A stretch of DNA of 64,000 bases from Tetrahymena elliotti 4EA (GCA_000231825.2 JH720382.1:1-64000); one strand, 5' to 3'. Shown: positions 40,564 through 53,019, counted from the first letter of the stretch. Program-made: numbers and translations. Notes: generated by a model from the letters alone, not told the origin.

Positions 40564-42132
40564 AAATCTTTAAATGAGTTTTACTAGTTAATATATAATA
40601 TTATAACAAAGATAAAAAATAATGAAATTTGTAAACCAATTAAAGAACAAAACAAGCAAAAAGAATATAAAAAGAAAAAGAAATAAAAAGTTATATTAGT
40701 AATTATGTATTTTATGTCATTATCCTTATTATTTTAATATCTATACAAATATTATACAAACATATTTTATCATTCTTCTTAAAAATTAATTATAATATCA
40801 TTTTTTTCAATCTTAGAATGTTTTTAAGTTAACATTTAATACTAAATAATTTATAAGAATTTTAATACTTGATTATCTAAATAAATAATAATTAATTGTT
40901 TTAAATATAAATCTATGTTCTTTTTATTTGTAAATATATTATATTATCAGAGTTTTATTCTGGTTATATTTTTGTATTCTTTAAAAATAAATAAAAATGC
41001 TGCATAAATGTATAATAAAATCAATATATTACTATGCTGTTTTAGTTAGCCTTTAATATATTTTTATAATTAATTCAAAATCATTAATAAATAATGATAA
41101 AATTTATTAAAATACTTTTGATTGATTATTAAAATAAATTATATTTTTCTTAATCTAAAAATAATTAAACCAATTATTGATTATTCATCTTTTTTTTATA
41201 TTATTGGATTTTCTCAAATTATTTTTTTCTTATTTATTCTAAATTATCTAAAAATACTCTTGATTTTTATAATTGATAGCAATCAATTAAAAAATAATTC
41301 TTGTTAGTTTTACATTTATCATTTTCATATAAAGAGGGGTGTCGGATGAATAATTTTTTATATAAAATTTTTAGTTTATTTTAACTACAATTCACTCTTT
41401 AAATGGCTTTTATCTTAGAGATTAAATCTATATTAAAATAGAATTGAGAATTGTCATAATTTGAGTATGTAGGGCTAGTTTTAAAGTAGAGTAAAACTTA
41501 TAAAATTATTTGAGTTAAATAAAGAGTAATATATATATTATATTTTTTGAAATTGTCTGACAAATTAATAGGAAAAATAATAAAATTTGTCAAACCTATA
41601 TTTTAGAAAAGATTCAAAACAATAGAACAATAGGAGAAATTATTAAATTACTAAGATAATTTTGAAAGTATTAATGAAAAAATTTTATCAAAGTGCACTC
41701 AAAAAAACGAAGTAATTTTATGAAAAATAAATAATTGTTTTACAAATTAATATATTTGGAATAAAAATGATTTCATAGATCTTAAATTTTATGAATTTAA
41801 TTCTTAGAGTAAAATAAAAACCGTTTTTTTTGAAACTGTGGTGAAAATTGAGATGAAAAACAAAATAAAATTTATTTAAGCAAAAATAGAATAGGTAAAA
41901 AAGTAATATGAGAAATTAGTAAATGAATAATTAATTTTAATAAGAAAATTTAAGAATACTAATATAAAAATGAAAAAATCTAATTTAAGTCATTTAAATA
42001 GATAAAGTTATTTTTTAAAAAATAAATAATTTTAATATTAATTAATATAATGTTATATACAAATGATTTTTCGATTCTTCACCTAAAGAATTCTAATATC
42101 ATCAATAAAATATTTCCAAATTTTTATTTATT
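40564..42132. other. AT-rich, no supported gene
   Basis: A plus-strand frame from 41514 to 42260 is open except for a TGA at 41721, but it has no start and overlaps the minus-strand gene that follows. Nothing else was recognised. Confidence 0.4.
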
Positions 42133-43449
42133 TCATTTTTTATTAGTATTTAGTTGAGTTTGTTATTTCTATGGCCTTTGATAATACTTTCTAGGATAGA
42201 CTATATATACTATAGATCCTTTATTACTTACTATCTCACAGCAAACATGTAAAAAATTGATTCAACTAAAAAACATTTAAAATGAATCCTCTGTTATTTA
42301 ATTATCTAGGGCATTATGAAACCAGAAAATGTCCTAAGTTCCAAAAATATCAGCTGAATTCTTAGTAAACAAATAATATATATAATTTTAATCTCCTTCA
42401 GAATCAATATCGTATGTAATTTATGTGAAAGGGTTATTATATTAATTATTAATAACAGAATCTCTAGAAAGAAGTTCAAAATCTTAATTGAAAGGGGTTA
42501 ATAATCTATGAGTAAACTATAAAATATTAAATTATTTCTATTAGTTTGCCATAAAATAGCTATAAAAAAAGCGAAAGGCTGAATTTCCTTGTAATATCTA
42601 TATTATTTAACTTTTTATTTCTTCAAATTGGCTAAAATTATTTTGATTCAAATAATTCAGAAGTTGCTAAATTAAAGGCGAAAAATATGAATTAAATCTC
42701 AAGATATGTACGAATTCCAGAAAACGACTAATCATTTGATTACTAAGATTGTTATTATTATCCAATTACAAATTCAACAGATCTACATTAATACTGAAAG
42801 TTTGGAAAAATACTAAACTATTTGGTGTTAATTATTGATCGAACATTATAATTGGAAATTGATTTTATTCATTTATTCCTAAAACTTATCCCTATTGCTA
42901 TAGTTATTAATCATAGATATTTTGCTGCTAGTTTTACATTTAATTTATCTTCTTAATGTTTAAGCAAATGCTTTCGTTTCTTAAAAATGGGGAGCTTTTC
43001 TGAATAACTTATAAGCTTTAAGTATTCTTTTTATATTCTAATTTAATGTGTTTTAAGTGTAGTTATTATTAGAATCTTTTTATATTTTATTCACATAGAA
43101 TGATCACAATAACAAAAAAGAAGTCCAACTAATAAAGTTATTTAAGTTGATTAATAGCAATAAAAATACATTAAATATTCTATTTACCAAAATAATTATT
43201 TTGTTTTTTAAGTTTTTCATACAAATATTAATAAATATTATTTATCTGAAATAAGACATGACATAATAACTCAAGTGATACATTTATGTTATTGGCTTTC
43301 TAAATTAATTGAAAAAGAAGAAAAATTTAATTGAAAGGTTTTTGTTAATCAATATTACTATATTAACAAACTTTGAATACCTCACTTAGTGTTAAAATAA
43401 ATAATCTTTTGGAAATAAAATCAAATTCAGTTTTTTATGTAAATTTCAT
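42133..43449 (-). CDS. 422-residue hypothetical protein, two exons
   Basis: Minus-strand frame from ATG at 43449 (MKFTQKTEFDFI), open for 394 codons to 42267. A 48-bp intron (42219-42266) and a short last exon (42218-42133) follow; the sum 1269 nt closes exactly at TGA 42133-42135. The N-terminal half is Leu/Ile/Gln-rich with one strongly hydrophobic segment (DFFFVIVIILCEQ, about residue 106) that could span a membrane. The C-terminal half is more polar and well formed (PFTQITYDIDSEGDQNY, NSADIFGTQDIFWFHNAL). No family was recognised. It is divergent from the HINT gene with about 250 bp between the starts. The intact long frame and exact splice closure argue for a real gene; AT-rich composition keeps the confidence moderate. 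Confidence 0.55.
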
Positions 43450-43696
43450 AAAAAATTTTTGTTCTTTTGCTTTTTTTATCAGGCTGAATACATTACATTT
43501 ATTTGCTTTAATTTTTTTTTAGATTCTTATGTCTTCATGATATGGTTTTAATTACTTCTAAATATCTTTTTTAATATTCCGCACTAAGAAAGAAGACTGA
43601 CTCAATTCAAAAAAAAAAAAGAAAAATTGAAAATTTATTATATTATTAACTAAATAAATCTTTTATTTTAATTAAAAATAAGTAAAAAAGCAAATA

Positions 43697-44303
43697 ATGG
43701 CTGACACTTAAATCACTATTTTTGATAAGATAGTAAGCAAGTAAATTCCTGCTAATATTATCTATGAAGATGACTTGGTAATATTAATTTTTTATATTGT
43801 TATTTAAGCATAGAATTAACTTCCTTGATAGTAAAAATACTTAAATTAAAATTATTCAATAATATAGTGCTTAGCTTTCAAGGATATTAACCCTCAAGCT
43901 CCTATCCACTTTGTCCTCATCCCTAAAAATAGAGATGGCTTAAGTCAATTGAGCAAGGTAATTATAATCTATAATACTTTACTAATCTGTAATTTCCCTA
44001 ATAAATTTCAATAAGGCTGAAGATAGACATAAAGAATTATTAGGTCATTTAATGGTTGCTGTTAGCAAAATTGCAGCCCAAGAACCTTTATTAAAAGATG
44101 GCTTTAGAATTGTTGTAAACGATGGTATCAATGGAGGTAAGCTATATTTAATATAGTAATAATCATGAATATATATTTGTTAATTTATAGGATAAAGTGT
44201 TTATCACCTTCATATCCACATCTTTGGTGGTGCTCAATTAACATGGCCTCCTGGTACTCCTGGTCCTGGTGGTGAAATTCCCTAACCTCCCCCTAAACAT
44301 TGA
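43697..44303 (+). CDS. HINT1: HIT-family nucleotide hydrolase, HINT-like
   Basis: Four exons (43697-43777, 43868-43957, 44016-44136, 44191-44303) sum to 405 nt and encode 134 residues, close to the usual HINT length of about 126. All conserved elements are present: TIFDKIVSKQIPANIIYEDD, the LAFKDINPQAPIHFVLIPK strand pair, GFRIVVNDGINGGQSVYHLH and the active-site histidine triad HLHIHI followed by FGG. The histidine triad marks a purine nucleoside phosphoramidate/AMP-lysine hydrolase acting as a dimer in cytosol or nucleus. The sequence is a complete, ordinary member with Trp and Gly/Pro-rich end (WPPGTPGPGGEI). Splice sites are all GT...AG in phase. The gene symbol is by homology to the widely conserved HINT1. 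Confidence 0.95.
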
Positions 44304-44800
44304 AATAAGATAGAACATTTTTCATTATAATATAGTTAAAAGTTTTATATGTTTGTAAGAGCATCTTAAACAAATTGAATTAGTCAAAGAAAAATAAGCA
44401 TTTTTAGGTATTAAGAACTTTATATGTTATTTTAAAAGTATCTAAAATAAGTGAGTTAAAGTCAGCAATATTCAAATAAGCCAAGTCTTTAAGAATACTT
44501 TATTATAAATAATTTTATTGAATCCAAATAATTTATAAAATAGATAAAGGGTAGTAAATAAATAAGGAATTATAAATGAATTAGGGAATAGATAAAAATA
44601 ATACATATAATATAAATCAAATTAACTTTTAGAATTCTTAGAATATTTTAAATAATTTTTGTTAATTCATTTTAACTAATTTAATTTTTATTGATTGAAA
44701 TTGCATTTCTACTTCTTTATAATATTACATTTTAAATTTTTTGGTTGAATCTAAACAATTTTTTTTTTGGGTTTTATCTTTTAGAATATTACTTTGGAGA
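44304..44800. other. intergenic, convergent gene ends
   Basis: Between the HINT gene (+) and the Era GTPase (-). AT-rich, nothing recognised. Confidence 0.5.
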
Positions 44801-46402
44801 TCATTTTAGGAGAGGGTAAGATAAAAAATGTTCTAATTTTTCTATAACTTATTTTCTTTATTCTTTATGTTATTTTAACATTCTTTCTGTTACTACCTCT
44901 CCATAATTTTCAGATGTAACTTCTTCTACTTTAAAGTTCTCTTATTCTAAAGTACCTTTTCTCACTTTGATCTTGACAGTTATATCGAAATCCTTCTAAA
45001 AAAGTTTTATGAGCTCAATTTTTGTAAAACTTATCAACTCTAACACATTTCTTCCTTAATAACCTATTGAAAATATTTTTTATTTTTTAAAGAAGCTTTA
45101 CAAAAAAAAATTTCTTATTACCAGTTAATATTTTCTTTTAATGTTCAGTTTACACATCTAATTCAAAATGTAATTTTATCATCCCATCATTCCTCAAAGT
45201 AAATTCTATTTTTAAAAGAATCAATATTAAATTTATAATCTTTAAAAGTAATGCTTGCTTTGGAGATCAAAATAGTCATAGAGACTCATTAAATCAAAAA
45301 TAAAAATCATTTTTAAGAAATAACTATTTAGGATTATTTGAATATGAAAGATAGATTTACCTTTTAAAGATACACCAGTTTAGTAAGGAATTTCTTCAAA
45401 GTATCTATTAAAAATAGCCGATTTAACAATTTATTCTATAATATCTACTTTTGAAAGATCTGTTTTAATTTAAGGGTGCCTTTTCCATTAAGAGGGAATA
45501 GCTTCTGATTCTAAATAGTCTAATAACTATGGGATACCATATCCAGTTTGGCAAGATATAAAAAATTTATGGTCAAACTTAGAAAGATCTTCTATTTCTG
45601 AAACAATCCAATTTAATTTTTTTTTATTTGTACATAAATCCATTTTATTTACTACTAATACTTTAGGGAAAGAAGAAGTACCATATGATTCATCAATGAT
45701 ATCTGTTTTATTATGATCAATATTTAATATATGTTTTAACTTTTCCTTATAGACAGGGTCATCTTAATTTAATTATGATATTTGATCTATTTTTTTATTA
45801 GCTTTTTCATTATATTTTAAACTATTTAATCTTTTAAGAGCTTCTCTAATTTTATCATCCAGAGTCTTGACTCCATCTATCATAAAAATTGCCTTATTTA
45901 CATCATTTAAAATATCCCAAGCTCTAGTAACATAACTTTTAGAATGTTTATATTATTTCGTAATACCTGGGGTATCATAAAATAAAATTTATGTTTGCTT
46001 TTCTATATTTGTATGAACTCCTAATATGCTTTCATAAGTTGTATTAGCCTTATTTGAAACAGCACTTACTTACGATTTAATAATATAATTCAATAAACTT
46101 GATTTTCCTGAATTAGGAGGACCTAATAGAGCAACATTTAAACTTTTAGGATTAAGAGGCTATTCAAATTATGCTAATTCATTATTAGGATCGCGATAAA
46201 CTTCAATAGGAACCTCATAACGAGGAGTAACATAATGTATAGGTTTATCATGAGTAATTATGCTTGAATCATGTGAATCCACCTTTCTTGGATGCTGAAT
46301 TGGATAATATTTAGGAGCCTACTTTTCTACTTTAGCAGGAGGCCTAAATTTTTTTAATCTATCATTAATTGAAAATCTGAATCTTATTATTTTGCATAAC
46401 AT
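44801..46402 (-). CDS. ERAL1: Era-type GTPase with KH domain, probably mitochondrial
   Basis: Minus-strand gene, ATG at 46402, TGA at 44801-44803, with introns only near the 3' end (roughly 45290-45370, and short ones down to about 45050). The N-terminus MLCKIIRFRFSINDRLKKF is basic and hydroxylated without acids, typical of a mitochondrial presequence. The G domain has G1 GPPNSGKS, switch-region NKANTTYE, G3 DTPG, G4 NKMD and the Era-like SCQTGYGI. The Era C-terminal KH domain follows: EEIPYQTGV, then a GYQGRN loop equivalent to GxxG and KLFQKDFDITVKIKVRKG. In bacteria and mitochondria Era binds the 3' end of small-subunit rRNA and helps its assembly. All GTP-binding motifs are intact, with an insert between G3 and G4. 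The last 30 residues are a basic extension. Confidence 0.9.
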
Positions 46403-47481
46403 ATCTTGATCTATTTTACTATTTATATTTATATATTTAAAGGTTAAAATCCCTATTTAATTTTTAAAATAATAGTCTTCTTCTACTTTGTCTCTATGGA
46501 TATATAATTAAATTATTTGATTGTTAATAATCTATAAAATTAGCCAGATATTTTGAAATATAAATCATAATAATTTTTTACTCATTTTAATAGCCATATC
46601 AAAGAATATTCTCTGAAAAAAAAAAATTGTTAATAATTTAAAAATTTTCAATATTTATGTTTTTTAGTAGTTTTAAAATATTTCTTAAAAATCAACAAAC
46701 AATACAATAAAAGTGAATAAGCATAATATATATAATCATACATTTTTAAAACCAAGTATAAAAAAGACTCAATTTAGTAAAAGGAATAATGATGTCATTA
46801 AATAAAATTTAAAATATTTAAGATTATTACCATAGTGTTTAAGAAATTTTTTAAATATTGTCAAGTTTATAGAAATATTCAGAATTAATATAATTTGTCA
46901 ATTAATACTAATTTTAAGAAAATAAAAATCAGTTTACATTTTTTTTTGATAATTTACAATTTGAAAGAAATATTTTCAAGCTGTAAATTTACTTCTCTTG
47001 AATTTATTTTAAGATAATTAAAATAATTTACATCCTTTAGTAATTATTGTAACTTACATCTTTTAGTAATTACTGTAATTTACATCTCTTATTAGGAATG
47101 ATTATAATTTACATCTATCACTTAGATTGGCCTCTTTAAGACAGATTTGATTTTGATGAATATTTAATGTTTTTGTTATATTAAAAATATTTTTTTAATA
47201 ATTGAAATTTAGAAGTTCAATTTACAACAATCAAAATAAAATAATATTTAAAGTTTAAATTTTGTTTTTTGTTTTGAATAAATAAATATCTTTAGGTAAT
47301 TAATGGATAAACCCTAAAAATAAAGATTGTTAACTATTTTATAATAACTTATGATGAAAAGAAAACTGTAAATTTTAATAAATAAAAATTTTCAAATTTT
47401 TGATATAAATTAATACAAATTGCGTATTGATATTTCACATTTAAAAAGTTAAAAAGTGCATTTAGCAAATAAGTTTAATAA
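46403..47481. other. divergent intergenic region between Era GTPase and dynein light chain
   Basis: 1.08 kb of AT-rich DNA containing the 5' flanks of both genes. It includes a 26-bp tandem repeat (listed separately). No gene recognised. Confidence 0.5.
47025..47116. repeat. 26-bp imperfect tandem repeat, about 3.5 copies
   Basis: Copies begin at 47025, 47051, 47077 and 47106. The consensus is close to aatttacatcttttagtaat followed by tactgt. The first three copies are spaced exactly 26 bp; the third is 3 bp longer and diverged, and the last is truncated. A related gtaaatttac lies at 46983. The array sits about 370 bp upstream of the dynein light chain start and 620 bp upstream of the Era GTPase start. 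It could be a protein-binding array for either promoter, or simple replication slippage. Confidence 0.8.
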
Positions 47482-48124
47482 ATGGAATAAGAAAAATCAG
47501 TTACCGAAATGGACATCAATGAGCTTCGTAAGCTCATGATTGGTAAAGCTATCATAAATGTAAAGACATTTTTATTTAAGCAAAAAATTTTAGAGGATTT
47601 AAAAGATGATCTACAAATTTGATTTATGAAATGATTATGATAATGATTTTTAAATTATTTAAAAGAGCTCTGATATGTAAGGAGATCTATTACAAGAAGC
47701 TTAGGATGTTATATAATCTGGTATTGAAAATAACTCTGCACCAGTATTAAATATTGAGGTATGTTTCTCTCTAAATTAGAATCAACTGGTATTTGTTTGT
47801 GAATAATCTAAATATTTTTTTATATTTCAAAAAGGCTGCATGCAAATATATTAAAGAAAATCTTGATAAAAAATTTGGTCCAACTTGGTAATGCATTATT
47901 GGTAAATTATTATATTTGAAAATAATTTATTTTTTGTATAATACTTGCAAGTTTTTAAAAATAAAATGTCTTTTTTTTTATTTATTCATTTTTAAAAAGA
48001 ATAAAATAAATATTTATTTTTATTAATAGGAGAAGGATATGCTTATGATGTTACAGTACAAAACAATACTTTACTATTTATGTTTTACAACGGAAATTTG
48101 GCTGTTTTGATTTTTAAGAGTTGA
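47482..48124 (+). CDS. dynein light chain, LC8/DYNLL type
   Basis: Four exons (47482-47559, 47666-47758, 47835-47901, 48030-48124) sum to 333 nt for 110 residues; LC8 is usually 89 residues, so there is an N-terminal extension of about 20. The LC8 core is clear: AACKYIKENLDKKFGPTWQC, then CIIGEGYAYDVT, and the final strands FMFYNGNLAVLIFKS, matching the family's TWHCIVG, the FYLGQ-like turn and the LLFKSG end. LC8 dimers bind short linear motifs in dynein intermediate chains and in many other proteins, including axonemal ones. The family is certain. Which ciliate paralogue (LC8 proper or an LC8-like axonemal chain) cannot be decided; divergence in the ligand groove strand suggests an LC8-like paralogue. 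Confidence 0.9.
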
Positions 48125-49055
48125 AAACAAGATAAAATAAATTTAAAGAAGAATTTAATTTTTGTTAGGGAATTAAGAAAAATGCATGATAAAATTAAAA
48201 ATAAAAATCTTAAACATACAAAAATTATTTATTGTAAAAACTAACATATTTTTTATATTTTTTTATTCCGTCTTAAGATGGTTTTTTAAAATTATTATTT
48301 TGATTTATTATTATAATTTATTAAAGTATTCTCTTATTTAGATAGAATTTATAAATTTTAAGAGCATCTTTTTTAATTAATTAATTTTAAAAATATTTAC
48401 AATCATTAAAGAATTAATTTTTTCCTGTAAAAATAATAAAATATTATCTTAGAAATTACGATAGCAAAAATGGTTTAAATACTGTAATATATCTATTATA
48501 CTATTGGAATGTTTAATAGTTTGTTGAAATTACTTAAAATATTCATCAAACCATTAATTATCAAGAAAATTAAATTAAAAAAATATCTGTGAGAGTTCAC
48601 AATAAAAAATTTGAATCTAAGATATTTGAAATCCAATATTAAATATCAAAAATTGTTTCTTTAATTTCAATTTAATTTAAGCAAAAAGCATGCATGCTGG
48701 AGTTTATTTATCTTGCTCTCATTATAGTATTTTTTTATCCTCTATGTATTTGCATATACGTATATACGATAAATGCAGACAATTATTTGAGAGATAAATA
48801 GACACAGAAATTAAAAACATAAAACATAACAATATTAAGAGTTTGCTGAAAGCAATGAACAAAAAAGAAATACAAATAATTAATAAGTTAATTTGTGAGG
48901 TTTTGAGGATTTGAGATCAAGATTGTTAATTTGTTTTAATATTGTTTAAATAATACAGATAGTTTTTTAGTGCAATTTACAATAAAAAATTTAAGATTTG
49001 ATGTATTAGTTTATATATATATATATTAAGTCGTGAATAACAAATACACATAATC
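48125..49055. other. intergenic, convergent gene ends
   Basis: Shared 3' region of the dynein light chain (+) and ribosomal protein L8 (-). Contains a short (TA)n run at about 49012-49026. No gene recognised. Confidence 0.5.
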
Positions 49056-51323
49056 TCAAACACCAGCGGCAGCAGCCTTCATAGCCATCTTTTCCTTTTG
49101 ACCACCTCTAACGAGACCAGTTCTTCTGGCAGCTCTGAGACCGACCTGAATAGTTAAAAAAAAGATTAGTATAATGTTTTAAAGAGTATATAGATAAAAT
49201 TGATGTGTTTAGATAGTTCAAATTAAATACCTTTTGACCAGCAGAAGCCCACTTAGAAACGGTAGCGGGGTGACCAATATGTTGATGGTTACCACCACCG
49301 TGAGGATGGTCGACGGGGTTCATAGCAACACCTCTAACTCTAGGCCATGACTTTCTCTTTCTAGCGTATTTGTGGAATTGGTTACCGGCCTTGAGGATGG
49401 GCTTATCAGTTCTACCACCACCAGCAACGATACCAACGGTAGCTCTGCAGGAACCGGGAATAGTCTTTCTGGCACCAGAGGGTAATCTGATTCTGGTCTT
49501 GTCACCATCTTCAGAGTGACCGATAATGGTGGCGTAACAACCGGAGGCTCTAGAGAAAGTACCTCTGTCACCAACCTTTTCTTCAACGTTGCAAACAACA
49601 GTACCTTCGGGGATTCTGTTGATGGGGAGGACGTTACCGACGGCGATTTGAGCCTTCAAACCGCAGTAAACGTATTAACCGGAGTATTAACCTTCAGCAG
49701 CGATGAAGTGTTCTTTGTTTGTCTTATATCTGTAGGGGTCTCTGAAAGCAACTTCAGCTAAGGGGGCACCTCTACCAGGTTCGTGGACGATGTCTCTGAT
49801 ACAACCTCTGATGTAACTATTAAATTTTAAATTCAACAAAAGGTTAAAAATATGAAATACTTCCTTAGTGAAAGTAAATAAGTAAGTAGACAAACAAAAA
49901 AATATATTTTCATCATTCCTCTCATAAAATTAATTGTTTTTTTTATCAAGTTTAATCTATAAACATGTATCAATCATCCTTATCAATCAAACTAGATAAA
50001 TTCTACTTTAAAAATTAAAATATCCTTTCTTAGTTGAAAAAATCTAAATAAATTTAAGCACTCCCATCTATACAAGAAATAAGCCTAAGATTGTTTGTTT
50101 ATGAACAAATATCAACTTTTTCTTGATAGACGATGAAATAATTCCCTTATCAACTTATGTTTTAATATTTATTTATCTTTTGTGCTAAATCTATTAAATT
50201 TGCTCATTATGTTAATTTCTATTTTATTTGTTAAAAGCTATTAATCATTTTGCAATCAGTGATAAATAATTCTTCTACTGATTAATTCTAAACATAACTC
50301 TCTCTCTCTCTCTCTAAAGGTGAAAGGCTTTCATATAATAATAATATATCTCTCTCATTTTATTTTTTTGAAGAATCCAATCCAATTTTTTGTACGCAAA
50401 CCCCGCTTATGATGATGAAGTATAATAATTGAAATATTTTTATTCTATTCCTTATTTATTCAGAACCTAAAAGCTAAATAAACTCATTATTTTATTTTTG
50501 ACTTCGAATTAAAACCTAACTTCTATGATAAAAACTTTTTTTGTTTGTTTGTTTTTGGAATCCTTTAACCTCTTTTATCTCATCAAATCATAAACTGGTT
50601 TTAAATTAATGAAAGACTATCTTTTATAAATTGAGTTTTTGATTGTGGGATTTGAATTTCTACTTTCACTTTGTGTAGAAGAGAGAGTTGGACTATTTTT
50701 AATCAATTGCTAACTAAAACATCTCTAATTTTCTTTTCACTACTCCTTGCTTGACTACCTGCCTGAGGAGGTAAAGTTGCAAGTATGTAGTTTCCATAAA
50801 TCTGTAAAACGAATGGAAGTGAATAGAAGAAAATATAGTAGATTAAGTTTTTTGCAATGGATCATTTTATGAGAGTGAGAAAATAATTTTTTGATTGTGC
50901 TTTATCAAAGTTATTTTATTTACCCTTATCTTTCAGCGAAGTCGTAAACTCTGTATTGAGCGGGGGCGATTCTACCACTCTTGTGAGATTTGTAGACACC
51001 ATTAGCACGACCCTTTCTTTGAGCTATATAGTTTTAAATAAGAGAAAAGTTTAGATAGGAATGATTATAAAAATAAGAAATGAGAGAGCAAGAAGCTTGA
51101 AGTGAAAGATGATTGTGGTTGATTAATTAACAAAAGAAAAGTATTCTTTCTAATGGTTTTTAGCGATTGATAGATGGCATTTTTTGCATGTAAATCGATT
51201 AAAATAAATTGAATAAGCCAAATCATCAGCCGTATGCTTTCCGCTTGCTATCCTTCTTGCTCCCTCATATAAATTGACAATCATTGTCTTTAAGTTTATA
51301 GTACCTCTGATAACTCTACCCAT
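49056..51323 (-). CDS. RPL8: large-subunit ribosomal protein uL2 (eukaryotic L8)
   Basis: Four exons on the minus strand: 51323-51305 (MGRVIR, 19 nt), 51023-50924, 49816-49231 and 49145-49056. Together 795 nt encode 264 residues, the normal length for the family. Signature segments are [79 protein letters not shown] and the uL2 hallmark [16 protein letters not shown] with the histidine essential for the peptidyl-transferase centre, then [10 protein letters not shown]. The protein binds 23S/28S rRNA domain IV at the subunit interface. Coding GC is far above the window average and codons are strongly selected (few TAA/TAG Gln), as expected for abundant ribosomal proteins. Intron 2 is unusually long (49817-50923, 1107 bp). 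Confidence 0.98.
50298..50315. repeat. (CT)9 microsatellite in RPL8 intron 2
   Basis: Nine CT dinucleotides, GA on the coding strand, within the long second intron of the ribosomal protein gene. On the coding strand it reads as purine and is not near either splice site. Confidence 0.9.
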
Positions 51324-53019
51324 TTCTTTATATTTCTTTGGTTTCTTTTATTTATCTTTGTTTTTTAGCCTTTTTTTATTTTAAAAATTCCTTTGATATT
51401 AAAACCTTCTTATCAAATATCTTTTTTCCCCCCAAAGCAATTACCCTTAATTTCACCCTAATTCTTTCATCTCCCAGTATAAATATATTTTCACTATTCC
51501 TTTTTTGCTCTTATCATTTTTTTCATTCCTCCATACCAGCTCCAATATTAATTATTATTCATTTTATAATATTTCTTTTAACTGATATGCCATTTATCAC
51601 TTCTAAGCAAACTACTCCTCCATAACCTATTCCATTCATTTTCACTATGTTTTCTAAACCTTTCATTCATTTAATTGCAGTCTCAAAATGAATTTTTATA
51701 AGCATTTGCTTTGCGAAGAAATAATTTGCGAGACTCTTTAATATATCCTACTATCATTTTTATCTCAGTAGCATAAAAAAATGTAAAACAAATAAATAAA
51801 TATTTTTTAGTCAGAGTTTTTTAGATGAATGAATAAAATATTAATCATTTTTATAAATAATTCTTTTGAATAAAAAATGTGTAAGAATAATAAAAAACAA
51901 AATATTATTTGAAACATATTGGTTATTTCTAATCAAATTTCCTTCTTTCTTTGCATATTACAAAATTTAATTAATCAGATTTACTTTCAAGTATTTTTAT
52001 ATGTTCATTAATTGATATCCCCAATTTTATTATTATCATACTATAAAATCATTTAACTAATTTTATTATTTTACCTACCCTATTCCTTTTCATTTTTTAA
52101 AATGTTTTTTTCTTTCATTTTTAATTCATAAATCATTTAACAACATATTATTTTTATTGATAATCTTTTTTTCTTTTATCATAAATAAAATATATTTATT
52201 TAATCATATTTAAGATTTAAATTATCTAATAATAAAATTAATAATCATGTTTAGAATTTGAAATATTTTTTTTATAATTAATTAAATTTTTAAAGAAAAT
52301 AAAAGGAATTCTAATTTTTTAATTTTCATTTTAAGAGTTTAAATTATGATCTAAAAATATTTAAATTTTTTTAATCTAAAATGTGAAAATCAAAATAAAA
52401 TTGAATTCATTTTTGCAGCATAGTAAAATTGTTATTTAAAGTATTTAAAAGAGTAATAATAGTTAATTTCTAAATCATCTCGAAATATTTGTTTCCGAAT
52501 AAATTTAATTAAGAAATGGAAAGTTAGTTGCTAAAATAAAAATAGTAAAACTAATTAAGTAATATTGATGATGGCATCTATGGAGAATATATGAAGAAAT
52601 AATTCAATTTTTTGCTATTTAACACATTAATTTTGGTTATTTTTGATAACATCGAGTTATGAATTTTACAAATAGATAAACAACCAAAAAAATTATGTAA
52701 GTAAGTGGTTTGAGTTAAAAATCATTAATTTAATTTACGGGTGATTTTTCAGTAAAATTTAGATATTGATTCACTATCATAGTCAAATAGAAAATAGGTA
52801 GAGCATTTTATTTTTAAAGTAAAAATCGTTAAACTACCCAGATTAATCACAAAGCATTAAATAACTGACTCTTTAGGTCAAATTAAATAGAAAAAAGGCC
52901 TTCGCTATTTCCTTCATTTTATAGTTGATACAACAAGTCTGTATTACTTGTTAATTTTGAGAAAGTGGTTTCGTCTTTTGTTTAACTGAAATAAATTCTA
53001 ATTACAAGTTTAAAAAAAA
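51324..53019. other. divergent intergenic region (RPL8 / carboxypeptidase)
   Basis: The first 300 bp next to RPL8 are pyrimidine-rich on the plus strand and yield an apparent open frame (51338-51625). It is rich in Phe/Ser/Pro/Ile and reads as the antisense of purine-rich leader, so it is not called. The rest is AT-rich. Confidence 0.5.

Noticed and set aside
41122..41307. Hydrophobic open frame resembling a membrane protein.
   Set aside because: No ATG at its start, AT-rich composition, and no continuation or homology; chance hydrophobic frames are common in T-rich DNA.
41514..42260. Plus-strand frame of about 250 codons with a single internal TGA at 41721.
   Set aside because: No start codon, very AT-rich composition typical of chance (Lys/Asn/Ile/Phe), and it overlaps the better supported minus-strand gene at 42133-43449.
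49320..49761. Several overlapping frames on both strands within the RPL8 exon.
   Set aside because: They are shadows of the GC-rich RPL8 coding frame.
51338..51625. 95-residue open frame beginning MVSFIYLCFLAFF.
   Set aside because: It is the antisense of the purine-rich 5' flank of RPL8, rich in Phe, Ser, Pro and Ile with no coding signature.
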